From the NCBI GenBank assembly GCA_037367405.1, contig JAZKJV010011598.1:1400807-1464806 (forward strand): 64,000 bases of DNA, written 5' to 3'. The DNA is from Ottelia alismoides. Lineage: Eukaryota > Streptophyta > Magnoliopsida > Alismatales > Hydrocharitaceae. A program made the translations under genes and the position numbers. The notes beneath the pieces are model-generated. The model was not told the origin of the DNA, searched no databases, and saw nothing but the letters and a program-made list of their open reading frames with translations. Of the stretch, positions 34,713 through 44,861 are shown in pieces. Position 1 is the stretch's first letter. Every line of letters begins with the position of its first letter.

Positions 34713-35070
34713 TGATAGTGGAAAGGGCTACCCGAGTGGTGGAGCCACCCCTATAAAGAGGTAGAAGGAAATGGCTACCCGGAGTGTGCAACCGCCACTG
34801 TCACTGGGAATAAGTGATGGGCCATGTCGCAACGAGGACGTTGCGAATATAAGTGGGGGAGGTTGTAACACCCATACCCCAAACATAGTGCTACATCTAA
34901 AACTCACGAAGTGTGGGTGTGGTTTATAAGTGGTGAAGACTACTACTTGACAACTTGGGCTTAAGCATTTTTGGTGGTTGTCAACAGGTCTAATTGGGCC
35001 CGAACCCAATAAGTTGTCAGGGCCAGTTTTCCTCAATAACGGACCGCGGACCTAAGCCCAGGACGTTACA
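34713..35070. repeat. Solo LTR joining Copia-1 and Copia-3
   Basis: 358 bp starting TGATAGTGG and ending CGTTACA, containing CCTATAAAGAGG as a possible TATA region. No internal domain. Left neighbour is Copia-1 integrase (ending TTCTC), right neighbour is Copia-3 (beginning GTGAG), so there is no target duplication. Family not recognised. Confidence 0.6.
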
Positions 35071-35258
35071 GTGAGTAGAGAGGACTTTACAGACTGGTCT
35101 AGCCTCCGTGTGCTGCATCTGCTATCATTTCTTCTAGATCAGTTTCTCCTTTCATGTGGCATCTTCGCTTTGGATACCTTTCTTTACAGAAACTGTGTCA
35201 TGTTCTCCCTACTCGTACTACGTTGGAGTGTGAGGCATTTTATTTGAAGCAAATAAAG

Positions 35259-35284
35259 GGTGAGCTCCCGAGTCGGGAGTCACC
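35259..35284 (-). other. LINE-F 3'-UTR hairpin
   Basis: Minus strand GGTGAcTCCCGACTCGGGAgcTCACC folds into a GC-rich stem near the 3' end, comparable in place to the LINE-D stem but with different bases. Confidence 0.55.
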
Positions 35285-35319
35285 ACACATTGTATTAATA
35301 TCCGGAAATGAAGGTTACA

Positions 35320-36076
35320 TTACATAGATGTCAAAAAATTATGTAAGACCCTGAAGTGAGAGACAACATTTTCCCAGTAAAATATCCGATTCTTGAAAAT
35401 CACATCATTCCGTCCCAACCAAATGGCCCACAACACCGCGAACGGCTTAGAGCAGTCATCCGATGAACCCCTGCCTATAGGGCGGATCGATCTCCAGAAA
35501 TCATCTGCGGTAGTGGTTTCCACCCAAGTCAGCTCTGTGCCCCTCCAGACCTGTGCCGATGTAGCACACCCAAAAAATATGTGATTCACATCTTCCGTAG
35601 AGTCGTCACATCTGTCGCACCTCGCGTCTTCGATGCCAAATATTCTTTCCCTCCTAGCTTTATCACAGATCCTGTTTCTTTTGAGGCACCATAGAAATAT
35701 CTTCACCCTTAAAGGAATCGGTGCCGCCCAGATGATCTTCATATCCTGACACAACTCCTCATCCCGTCCCCCATTCGCCGACAACCCTCTCAGATACACG
35801 TAAACCTTCTTGACCGAGAATGTCCCCCCATCCCACATAAAATGATCCGCCGCCTGTGACAACTCCCCCGGTGGAGGGATCTTTGCTAGCATCCTCGTGA
35901 ACTCCTCAAAACGTTGGTCCGAGAGGCCGGTCACGAAAAGCGGCCCCCACCCCCATTCTCCGCCACCTGCGCAAGAGTTGCATCCTTCGTAGCTGCTAAA
36001 GCCTCCAGCCTAGGGAACCTTCCTCCGAGCGCGCCCTCTCCCGTCCAGTCATCTCGCCAGAATCTGAAAGTCTGAC
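35320..36076 (-). pseudogene. LINE-F ORF2 C-terminal fragment
   Basis: One frame of about 204 codons (35320-35934) with FSVKKVYVYLRG, PLRVKIFLWCLKRNRICDKARR and the zf-RVT residues CDRCDDSTEDVNHIFFGC, ending in a normal C-terminus. The upstream part to 36076 is in another frame. No catalytic residues remain. Closest in this window to LINE-D, which shares LRVKIFLWCL-RNRICDK. Confidence 0.85.
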
Positions 36077-37702
36077 CGTTGGAGTGTGAGGCTTGTCAGC
36101 TTGGGAAGCACCATCGGTCTTCTTTTTCGAGTCGCCAGAGTCGTCACAGTAGTCAGTCATTTGAGTTGTTTCATTTTTCCATATGGGATCCTAATCGCGT
36201 TCTCGATCATCAAGGATATTGATTCTATATGGTTGCTGTGGATGATTTTTCTTGATTATCTTGGATTTTCTTGTTTAAGAATAAGTCCGAAGCTGGTCCT
36301 GTCCTTAAATCGTTTCTTATTGAAATTAAGAACATTTTTTCTACTAATGTGAAGCTTATTCGCACTGACAATGCCTTGAAATTTTCTACATTACAATTGT
36401 CTGACTTTCTCAGATCTCTTGGTATTGTTCATCAGACTTCTTGTGCCTATACTTCGCAGCAGAATGGTGTTGCTGAACGCAAACATCATCATCTTCTTGA
36501 TGTCACGAAGACACTTTTGATTCAGAGTCGAGCTCCTCATTCTTTCTGGGGTGATGCCATGTTACTTAGTGAACCGCATGCCCTCCACAGTCCTTGGAAA
36601 AAAGGTTCCTTTCTTGATTGCATTTTCTGAGAAGGACCTATTCTCCCTTACTCCCAGGGTTTTTGGATCTATAGCCTTTGTCCACGATTTTACTCATAGT
36701 CGCTACAAGCTCTCTCCAAGAGCTGTCAAATGTGTGTTCGTTGGCTATTCTCGTACCCAAAAAGGGTATAGATGTTTTGTTCCTGTAGGGAGAAAATATT
36801 ATGTGATTACGGATGTCACAATTTTTTGAATCTATTATGTATTTTCTCCTACATGTGACAGGTTGTCTAACTCCGACTATAGAGAGGACGTTTTTGTTCC
36901 ACCACCTCTGGTATCTCCACCAACACCATCTCATGTTGAGTCACAATCATCTGCACCACCCCTTCCACCATCTCCACCTCTGTCTACCTTGGGACAATTC
37001 TATCCACATTTTTACATTCGCAAGTCCTCTACTCGCCCCTCTTCTCATACGCCTTCCTCGTCATCCATCACGCCTTAGGTATGTACTGAACACATTGTTT
37101 CTACTGATGGTACTGGTGATATGCTTGTACCACAGGATACTATACAGGAGGAGTTGATAACAGAGAACAAAGAAGCCGATGATCTTGATGTACCTATTGC
37201 CTTGAGGAAGCCGTGTCGTAACTGTGCCACTTATCCTCTAGCTGCTCATGTTTCCTTGGATCATCTTTCAGAGGAGTACATGAGGTTTGTTATGGGGCTC
37301 TCGACTGTCACTATACCACGAACATACCAGGAGGCCGTACAGGATAGTAGCTAGCGTCTTGCCATGGAGGAGGAGATGACCGCTTTGCAGTCTCGTGGTA
37401 CATGGATTGTTGTTTCTGCTCCTCCAGGAACCTCTGTTGTAGGGTGCAAATGGATTTTTACAGGAAGCATCAGGCAGATGGTAGTGTGGATCGCTACAAG
37501 GTAAGGCTTGTGGCACGAGGGTTCACCCAAACTTATGGGGTGGACTATCACCTGTGGTCAGACATTCGATATTGCGCATTCTTCCATCGATTGCTGTGTC
37601 TCGGTATTGGCCTCTTTACCAACTTGATGTGAAGAATGCATTTTTATATGGATATCTACAAGAGGAGGTCTACATTCATCAATCACCATGGTTTGCTGCT
37701 GA

Positions 37703-38086
37703 CACTGTTGTAAAAGTAGGCCGACTGACCCGACTTGTAGGTCCGATTAATCTAGTCAGTGGGGTGGCCGACCGAGTATTGACTAATTCCAACTAAGTCC
37801 ATTAGTCGATCGATTTTTGTTTGGAGATACCATATACTTTTTTATTTTTTGCTTTTTTTAAAAGCAAACTTATTCAAATACGCTTAATATTTTATTTAAA
37901 TTCAATTACATCTTTTATTTCAATATAATGGTACAAAAAACATACAAATCCACATAAATATATAAGAAGATGTGTATAAAAATGGTTTTAAAGCCCGACT
38001 AAATCTGATTAATCGTTCGACTGCCGATTAATCCTTAGTCAGTGACCCGGCCGACCGAGTACCGATTACCGACTTTTGCAACCTTG
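37703..38086. mobile_element. hAT-type MITE in Copia-3 RT
   Basis: 384 bp flanked by a perfect 8-bp duplication GCTGCTGA (37695-37702 and 38087-38094). Terminal inverted repeats: left CACTGTTGTAAAAGTAGG, right (reversed) CAAGGTTGCAAAAGTCGG. Subterminal GGCCGAC and CCGATTA motifs recur at both ends. AT-rich middle, no coding frame. Confidence 0.85.
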
Positions 38087-38556
38087 GCTGCTGAGGGGAA
38101 GTCTCAGAAGGTGTGTGGACTCCACAAGGCGATTTATGGCTTGAAGCAGAGTCCGAGAGCTCGGTACCAGAAGCTATCAGAGCTGATAGAGAACTAGGGG
38201 TTTATGCGGTCCACTGCGGATAATTCGAGGTTTGTCCAGAGGACGCAGAGGTACTGTTGCTATTTTGGTTTATGTTGATGATATTATTGTCACGAGTGAT
38301 GATGAGCATGGCATTCATGTTGCCAAGGAGTTCCTAAGTCAACCGTTTATGACTAAAGATCTTGCAAGTCTTCGTTACTCCCTTACAGAGTCCTTGCTAG
38401 AGGTCCATGATGAGAAGGGTCTCATATCCACCTCCCATGTTTCTACTGGAGATCAGACGACTTATATATTTACCAATGCCCTTGCTAGAGGTCCATTACA
38501 GAGATGTTGTTCCAAGCTGAGCATGATAGACATATATGCTCTAGCTTGAGGGGGAG
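38087..38556 (+). pseudogene. Copia-3 RT end and RNase H C-terminus, internally deleted
   Basis: RT continues after the MITE ([17 protein letters not shown], active site LVYVDDIIVT) to SLRYSLTESL. There it jumps to DEKGLISTSHVSTGDQT at the end of RNase H; sister elements have about 750 bp between these points. The polyprotein ends KLSMIDIYALA just before the polypurine tract. A TAG near 38195 also interrupts it. Confidence 0.82.
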
Positions 38557-38699
38557 TATTGAGATATTTGTATCTCATTGTGTTTATCTCTCATTTCTTT
38601 TTCTTTCATTTGTCTATGATGTAATTTACCCAAGGCTTTTCTCCTGTATAAGAGAGCCCTAGGATCTCAATAATGAAAAGTCGTTCTATTTTTCCAACA
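38557..38699 (+). repeat. Copia-3 3' LTR
   Basis: 143 bp; starts TATTGAGATA (TG changed to TA) and ends TTTCCAACA. Followed by CTATG. Confidence 0.93.
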
Positions 38700-38956
38700 C
38701 TATGGAACGGTCTTTTCTATGTTCGTTACTTTGTCTGCTCTAAATGGGCTTATTGGTAGGGTAAGTAGGCCATGAAACTTTAGTGTTCGCTGAAATGAAA
38801 CTTTCACATCCATGGAGAAATGTATCATTTTAGTGCTAGGTAGCTGACTACTTATATTCGCAAGTATATTTAGGAGATTACAAGTGAATTTTTAACAGTC
38901 TTCTATTGTTGAGATTTTTCCTCAATATCTGTACATAAAGAATTTTGATGTTGCAG

Positions 38957-39023
38957 ATACTTCACTGGTCTTTTATCACCATGGAAAGGTATTCTACTGT
39001 TTGGGCCTCCTGGAACAGGGAAG
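38957..39023 (+). CDS. Internal exon of a katanin p60-like AAA ATPase
   Basis: A 67-bp exon bounded by GTTGCAG at 38956 and AAG|GTATGC at 39023/39024. After the first base, which completes a split codon, it encodes 22 residues ending in the Walker A P-loop GPPGTGK, preceded by [15 protein letters not shown]. This wording is characteristic of the katanin p60 group, closest as I recall to the KATNAL2-type proteins of plants and animals; katanins use ATP to sever microtubules. The exon ends at the P-loop Lys, so the next exon should begin with Thr. I found no other exon in the window. Upstream, Copia-3 is 250 bp away; downstream, Copia-4 starts after 526 bp. It could be a pseudogene remnant. Confidence 0.72.
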
Positions 39024-39549
39024 GTATGCATGCTATCACAATACTGAGAAAATATGTCTGTTATCACGATAATAAACTCATTTGCACCATTTTATTTTTG
39101 ATGGTGCATGTAAATTAGATGTTTGTAGAGCTTTAATTGATATAAGTCCACCATTTTATTTTTTTTTTGAAATTGGTGTAAAAGAAAGTAGTGGCTTCCT
39201 GTAGTACACAAATCCTAACTTTTCTTATATAGAGTATAGAAAAGGGAAAGTTTTTTTTTGAGAAAAAAGAAAAGGGAAAGTTAAAAGAAAGGAAAAATGA
39301 CAACAAATGCCTCTCCATTTTTCAGTGGGGATAGGGAGAAAACTACAATAAAATTTGACAAAAATAATTATTACAACACCCCATTCATGATGGAGCATAG
39401 ATTCCTCCGTGGACGTAGCTTGTACACATACATAAAAGGTATAACACTTCTTTAACAAGGCCTTAGTGAAAATATTATCAAGTATGTAGTTCAAAATAAT
39501 TCGAGGAAGTAGTGATTTCCGCTAACATCATTTCTAAGGAAGTGATAAT
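39024..39549 (+). other. Intron sequence with an old Copia scrap
   Basis: Begins GTATGC and contains long A and T runs (39160-39260). From about 39370 to 39500 it resembles, in reverse, a Copia 3' end (CATGATGGAGCATAGA... AACAAGGCCTTAGTGAAAATATTATC), a diverged minus-strand fragment. No coding exon seen. Confidence 0.55.
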
Positions 39550-39692
39550 TGTTGACGCATATAGTAGTGCCTGTATCCCTTTATTATTTTTATTTTCAGT
39601 TGTATGCTTTATGTAATTTACCCATAGGCTACTCTCCTATATAAGAGAGCCTAGGGCTTATGGAATAGACAACTAGCTCATTTTTCCCAACA
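39550..39692 (+). repeat. Copia-4 5' LTR
   Basis: TGTTGACGCA...CCCAACA. About 98 percent like 44569-44711 by eye. Confidence 0.95.
39638..39645 (+). promoter_or_regulatory. Copia-4 LTR TATA box
   Basis: TATATAAG within CTCCTATATAAGAGAGCC, a block kept in almost every Copia LTR of the window (Copia-1, -2, -5, -6, -7); in the Copia-4 3' LTR it reads TTTATAAG. Confidence 0.7.
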
Positions 39693-40320
39693 TGGTATCA
39701 AAGCGACGGTCCTAGACCGGAGTTCTCGAAACCCTAACCCTACCCTACCCCACCCGCCGGCCTCTCCTTCTCTCTCTCCTCGATCAGCGCTGCCCTCTCT
39801 TCCGCAGCACGTGCAGCGGGCGCCGCCCTCTCTTCCGCAACACATGCGGCGACGCTCCCTTCCTCTGCACGAGCCCCTGCGCGCATCTCCGATCGGCTGT
39901 TCCTCCGGACGAGCCCCTTTACGCGCCTCCTCTGCGCGCCTTCCATCTCCTGCGCGGGCGTTTCCCCGTGCTGTAGCGCTATAGCATCTCCACGGTGCTC
40001 CTGTCCCTCGCGCATAACCTGTGCGGCTGCGCGTGAACTCTCACGCATAACCGCACCAATCCAGCGTGCCACCAGTGCGCGCTACAGCGCGCTACCAGTG
40101 CGTGCATCGCGCACCAGTGCGCCAGTGACCGTGCGTTCTCCCGGTTGAGTTTGCGCGTGCGCGTGTGCCTCCTGTACGCATGCGCGTGCTAAGCCCTAAA
40201 GCGCACAACATCATCTTCATGGGTTTAGTTGCTTGAGGTCTACACGTGCAACTAAACCCGTCAATGTCATTGTAGATGAAGTTCATCATTGGTCAATCGC
40301 TCCAGTCTTCAGTCTCCAGG

Positions 40321-41338
40321 ATGTCAGAAAACAAGTCGGATATCCCATCTATTGGCGCCTTTCGTGGTCCAGCGCCTATAGTAAAGATGGATGGTACAAA
40401 TTATGAACTGTGGGCAATGCAATTCATGAGCATGATGAAGTCAACAGGCAAGAAGCACATCCTTACCGAACCAGAGCCTGCTAAGAAGACTGGAGCCAAT
40501 GCCTCTTGGGAAGCTGATGATGCATATGCCAAGGTTCGGCTATCTGGTACGTTGGCAATTGAAATTGCCAATGACATCCTACATCAACCCACAACCAAGG
40601 ATATGTGGGACATTCTGGCGGCTACATACTCGCAGGCGAAGAACGAGACAAAGATTCTGCAACTTCAGCATGATATATTCACAATAAAGCAGAATGGTCG
40701 CCCTTTACATTCTCTCTATACATCACTGAGAGGGATGTTCGAGAAGCTCTATAGCTTCATGCCCCTTACAGCCACGCCAGAACAACAGAAGACATACAGG
40801 AACGCGACTATGGTGGGCGTGTTCCTGGCTGCACTCGATCCAGAGTATGAGGCGGCACGATCACAGATTTTGGCCGACTCTACTATTCCTCCCATGGAGG
40901 AAGCTTTTCATAGATTGAGTCGGATCACAGTTCCTTCCACGACTGCGAATCAGAACACTTCAGCCATGGCAGCCAACAGGGGTCGCGGATTTCATCATCA
41001 GGGCCGTGGACGTGGACCCCGTAGAAGAGGTGGCCGTACTAGGCCAACATGTACCTACTGTCATCGTGTAGGACACAATGAAGACACATGCTATTCGAAG
41101 CATGGATTTCCTGCATCTGCACGAGTCGCTGAGCAGATAGAGCCTCCATCTGCTGCTACTTTGGATCAGCGGTTCGACGATCTAGTTGCCCGTCTGAGGG
41201 GCATTATCCCCCCATCTGGTCCAGCACCGACTACTGAGAGTCAATCTGATGCTGCCGCCTCTGCCTATGCGTCGACCAGTGCTTCAGGTAGCATACTTGC
41301 ATTCACTAGTAGTAGGTCAGATATATTACCAATTTACC
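40321..41338 (+). pseudogene. Copia-4 gag
   Basis: The family start MSENKSDIPS at 40321-40323 is preferred over an in-frame upstream ATG at 40276. The frame is open for about 340 codons through KMDGTNYELWAMQF, AASYSQAKNETKI-type sequence, YRNATMVGVFLAALDPEYEAA and a complete zinc knuckle CTYCHRVGHNEDTC (near 41050). Gag alone could be made. It runs out at TGA 41347-41349, where the protease has slipped to another frame, so no Gag-Pol fusion could form. Confidence 0.85.
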
Positions 41339-42080
41339 ATGGATTATGAACTCGGGCGCTACACATCATCTATGTGGCGACCAGAATTTACTTACAGGAT
41401 ACACTCAGATTCCTCCAGACCGAACAGTGGTAATCGCCAATGGTACACATTCCCCCATCACTGGTCAGGGGGAGATTTGATTGACATCTTCTATGCAGCT
41501 CAAGAATGTGCTACATGCACCTGACTTTTCAATGAATTTATTGTCAATTGGTCAGATTACGAAGGACCTACATTGTCGGGCAATTTTTGATCCATCTTCT
41601 TTGATTTTTCAGGACATCCATACGGGCAACGTGATTGGTCGTGGCTATTATCAAGGAGGCCTCTACCGCCTGAATCAGACCCCTTTCGCTGGAACCTCAT
41701 CCATTCCCACTGGACAAGTATCTACTTTATTGTGGCATTTGCGCTTTGGACATTTACCGCTTCAGAAGTTGCGTCACGTGTTACCTTATGGTTTTCCTCA
41801 CACACCTATTCAATGTGAGGCGTGTCAGTTGGGAAAGCATAACAGGTCGTCCTTTCCCAGTCGTCCAGGTCGGAGTAGTACCTCCAAGTTCGAGTTATTT
41901 CATATTGATGTCTGGGGTCCGAGTCGTGTACCTGATCATCAGGGACACAAATTTTATATAGTATTTGTGGATGATTTTTCTAGAGTGTCATGGGTGTTTT
42001 TGATGAAAAATAAATCTGAAGCAGGAAATATCATTATCCATTTTCTGAATGAAATACAAAATGTTTCTCCACATCTGTGA
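41339..42080 (+). pseudogene. Copia-4 protease and integrase N-terminus
   Basis: The protease reads IMNSGATHHLCGD: the catalytic Asp codon GAC is AAC at 41349-41351. A TGA at 41478-41480 interrupts the protease end. After it the frame is open to 42080 with MNLLSIGQITKDLHCR, the zinc-binding LLWHLRFGHLPLQKL...CEACQLGKHNRS and the core FHIDVWGPSRVP (first catalytic Asp). A frameshift near 42066 separates the rest of integrase. Confidence 0.87.
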
Positions 42081-43099
42081 AGTTTGTGAGAAGCGATAAT
42101 GCTTTAGAATTGTGCACCAATGTTCTTGCCAATTATTACTCCTCAAAAGGGATTGTTCACCAAACATCTTGTGCTCATACATCTCAACAAAACGGAATTG
42201 CTGAAAGGAAACACCGTCACCTTCTTGATGTCACAAGATCATTTCTTATACAGAGTCATGTTCCCTACTCCTACTGGGGTGATGCAGTTCTCACTGCATG
42301 TTACCTAATCAATCGTATGCCTTCTTCTGTCTTGAATGAACAGATTCTGTTTTCCCTCATCTATCCCGGGAAGGATCTGTTCACCCTTACTCCTCGTGTG
42401 TTTGGGTCGGTTGCCTTTGTCCATCAGTTGTCGCCTGGTACTGACAAGCTCTCTCCTAGGGCTGTCAAATGTGTTTTCGTTGGGTACTCCAGAACTCAAA
42501 ATGGGTACAAGTGTTTTGATCCTCTGCATCGGCGGTATATGGTCAGTGCAGATGTTACATTTTTTGAATCTGTTATGTACTTTTCAGCCTCGGGAGACAA
42601 GCAACTACCACCTCTATCTACTGATGCCATATACATGACACCACCACCTCAAATGCCGTCACCACCACCACCACTACCTCAAATGCCGTCACCAACACCA
42701 CCACCACCACCACCACATATTCCTATCTCACCGCTACCGTTCCATTATACCCGCAGGCCTCCTCCCGCTCATGGTCATGACTCGTCTCCTAGCTCGCCTA
42801 TGGTATGTAATGAAAATATTTCTATTGATGGATCTGACGACATTTCTGAGCAGGATATGTTGCAGGGGCCAGATGAGGCTACAACAGATTTAGATGTTCC
42901 CATTGCTCTACGCAAATCGAAGAGGAGCTGTGTTACATATCCATTGTCAGCATCTGTGTCTTTTGAGAGACTATCTGGAGATTTCAGAACATTTGTGGTG
43001 GCACTGTCAGCTGTAGATATTCCACGGAGTTATCAAGATGCTCTGCAGGATAGTAGATGGCGGCTAGCAATGGAGGAAGAAATGGCGGCACTTCAGTAG
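42077..43099 (+). pseudogene. Copia-4 integrase core and C-terminus, proline linker, RT start
   Basis: Open for about 340 codons: VRSDNALELCTNVL (second Asp), SQQNGIAERKHRHLLD (catalytic Glu region), SYWGDAVLTACYLINRMPSS and YSRTQNGYKCFDPLHRRY. A linker of repeated PPPQMPSPPPPLPQMPSP-like motifs follows (about 42640-42720), then LDVPIALRKSKRSC and the RT start. It ends at TAG 43097-43099 within EEEMAALQ. Confidence 0.87.
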
Positions 43100-43114
43100 A
43101 GAGGAACTTGGAGT

Positions 43115-43933
43115 TTGGTTCCTATACCTCCAGCTGTGAACCCGGTGAGCTGTAAGTGGGTGTTTACAGTGAAGCACAATGCAGACGGCTCTATTGATAG
43201 GTACAAGGCACGTCTTGTTGCACGTGGCTTTACACAGACATACGGGGTGGATTACCTTGACACATTCTCGCCTGTGGCCCGCCATTCCACTCTCCGGATC
43301 TTGTTGTCAGTTGCAGTTGCTAGAGACTGGCCGCTCCATCAGCTGGACGTGAAGAATGCATTCTTATATGGAGATTTGCAGGAGGAAGTCTATATGCAAC
43401 GGCCACCCGGTTTTGCTGTTGAGGGGGAGTGTTCCAAGGTATGCAGATTACATAAGGCTATCTATGGCCTTAAGCAGAGCCCCAGAGCATGGTTTCAGAA
43501 GCTATCAGACCTCTTCGAGAAACAAGGATACAAATGCTCTAATGCTGACCATTCCTTGTTTGTACAGAAGTCTACTAGAGGTATCAATTTAATCATGGTT
43601 TATGTAGATGACATCTTGATTACAGGAGATGATGAGCAGGGCATAAAGCAGGCGAAAGAAAAACTGGGAACCGAATTTGTCACCAAGGACCTTGGAGTTT
43701 TTAGATATTTTCTGGGGCTGGAATTTGCTAGAAATCCATATGGATTAGTAATGCCGCAGAGGAAATATGTTACAGATTTGTTTTGTGAAACATGTATGCT
43801 TGGGTGTCGGCCTGCTACGACACCAATGGATCCTAGCATGAAGCTCTATGATGATGACATAGAGGAGGTGGACAAGAGAAGATACAGAGAACTGGTAGGC
43901 AAACTATTGTATGTCACGACTCACGATCACTAG
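43115..43933 (+). pseudogene. Copia-4 reverse transcriptase
   Basis: Open through [76 protein letters not shown] and the active site [13 protein letters not shown]. It would copy element RNA to cDNA. Frameshift near 43920 (VTTHDH instead of VTITRPDIS) separates RNase H. Confidence 0.88.
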
Positions 43934-44561
43934 GCCTGATATATCATTTGCAGTGAGTCGCGTGAGCCAGTTCATGGAGCAACCACGTCAGGTCCATATG
44001 GATGCAATACACATGATTCTTAGATATCTAAAATCATCTCCAGGTGCAGGTTTGCTATTTAAGAAGGGAAAGGAGATCTCTATCTCAGCGTGTGCGGATG
44101 CAGACTATGCAGGATGTCCCAAGGACAGGAAGTCCACCTCAGGATTTGCAGTCTATGTTGGAGATGCTCTAGTCTCATGGAGGAGCAAGAAACAGACAGT
44201 GCTAGCTAGATCCAATGCTGAATCTGAATACAGGGCTATGGCCCAGGCTAGCACAGAGATGATGTGGGTGAAAGCTCTTCTTACAGATCTATGTCTTGAT
44301 ATATCGCTTCCTATGAAATTGGAATGTGATAATCAGGCAGCCTTGTTCATTGCAAACAACCCAGCATTCCATGAGAGGACCAAGCATATTGAGGTTGACT
44401 GTCGCTACATACGTGACATGATTCAGAAGGGGTTCATTGTTACATCTCATGTTACCTCAGAGAATCAAACTGCTGATATATTTACCAAGGCATTACTTCG
44501 AGGCCCATTCCAGAAGTGTGCGTCCAAGCTGAGCATGATTGATATCTATGCTCCATCTTGA
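43911..44561 (+). pseudogene. Copia-4 RT end and RNase H
   Basis: [20 protein letters not shown], then RNase H with CADADYAGCPKDRKSTSGF, WRSKKQTVLARSNAESEYRA (catalytic Glu) and ECDNQAALFIANNPAFHE. It ends KLSMIDIYAPS at TGA 44559-44561, directly before the polypurine tract and 3' LTR. Intact as a module; broken only from the RT in front of it. Confidence 0.88.
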
Positions 44562-44568
44562 GGGGGAG

Positions 44569-44711
44569 TGTTGACGCATATAGTAGTGCCTGTATCCCTT
44601 TGTTATTTTTATTTTCAGTTGTATGCTTTATGTAATTTACCCATAGGCTACTCTCCTTTATAAGAGAGCCTAGGGCTTATGGAATAAACAACTAGCTCAT
44701 TTTTCCCAACA
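44569..44711 (+). repeat. Copia-4 3' LTR
   Basis: 143 bp, TGTTGACGCA...CCCAACA, after AGGGGGAG and before ATAAT. Confidence 0.95.
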
Positions 44712-44716
44712 ATAAT

Positions 44717-44861
44717 TGTTGAGATATTAGTTATCTTTCATATCTTTTATTTAATATTAATTTTCTTTGTATTCTTTATATAATTCGCCTAATAGGTTAC
44801 TCCCCTATATAAGAGAACCCTAGGGCTTCATCAATATGTAATTTCATTCTTTCCTTTCACA
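44717..44861 (+). repeat. Copia-5 5' LTR
   Basis: 145 bp, TGTTGAGATA...CTTTCACA, with CTATATAAGAGAACCC. It abuts the Copia-4 target duplication. Confidence 0.85.

Larger units (their letters stand above)
35237..36076 (-). mobile_element. LINE-F, short 5'-truncated LINE in Copia-3
   Basis: A 16-bp target duplication CGTTGGAGTGTGAGGC lies at 35221-35236 and 36077-36092, exact on both sides. The 840-bp insert carries the ORF2 C-terminus and 3' UTR; the tail is AT-rich (ATTTTATTT on plus) rather than pure poly(A). Confidence 0.95.
35071..37702 (+). pseudogene. Copia-3 integrase and RT N-terminus, interrupted by LINE-F
   Basis: 35071-35236 resumes in the protease-integrase junction (EDFTDWSSLRV-type reading and the MWHLRFG zinc region in another frame). 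After LINE-F, integrase continues from 36093: KLIRTDNALKF, SCAYTSQQNGVAERKHHHLLDV and YSRTQKGYRCF, then a proline-rich linker and the RT start (LDVPIALRK, HVSLDHLSEEYMRF) up to the MITE at 37702. Frameshifts near 36555, 36830 and 37555, and a TAG at 37352-37354 where relatives have Trp. Confidence 0.82.
29395..38699 (+). mobile_element. Copia-3, structurally complete but heavily interrupted
   Basis: LTRs of 143 bp at both ends, target duplication CTATG (29390-29394 and 38700-38704), a perfect primer site and a polypurine tract TTGAGGGGGAG (38546-38556). Inside it are an LTR-like segment (31281-32367), half of a Copia-1 copy (32368-34712), a solo LTR (34713-35070), LINE-F (35237-36076) and a hAT MITE (37703-38086). 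The LTRs differ at roughly 16 positions by eye, so this is older than Copia-4. It lies in a presumed intron, about 250 bp left of the katanin-like exon. Confidence 0.92.
39550..44711 (+). mobile_element. Copia-4, complete in structure, youngest Copia here
   Basis: Identical-length LTRs (143 bp, about three differences), target duplication ATAAT (39545-39549 and 44712-44716), primer site TGGTATCAAAGC (39693-39704, one change), gag, protease, integrase, RT, RNase H and polypurine tract TTGAGGGGGAG. No insertions. The coding region nevertheless has about four frame changes or stops, so it is defective. It inserted exactly at the left edge of the Copia-5 5' LTR. Confidence 0.95.
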
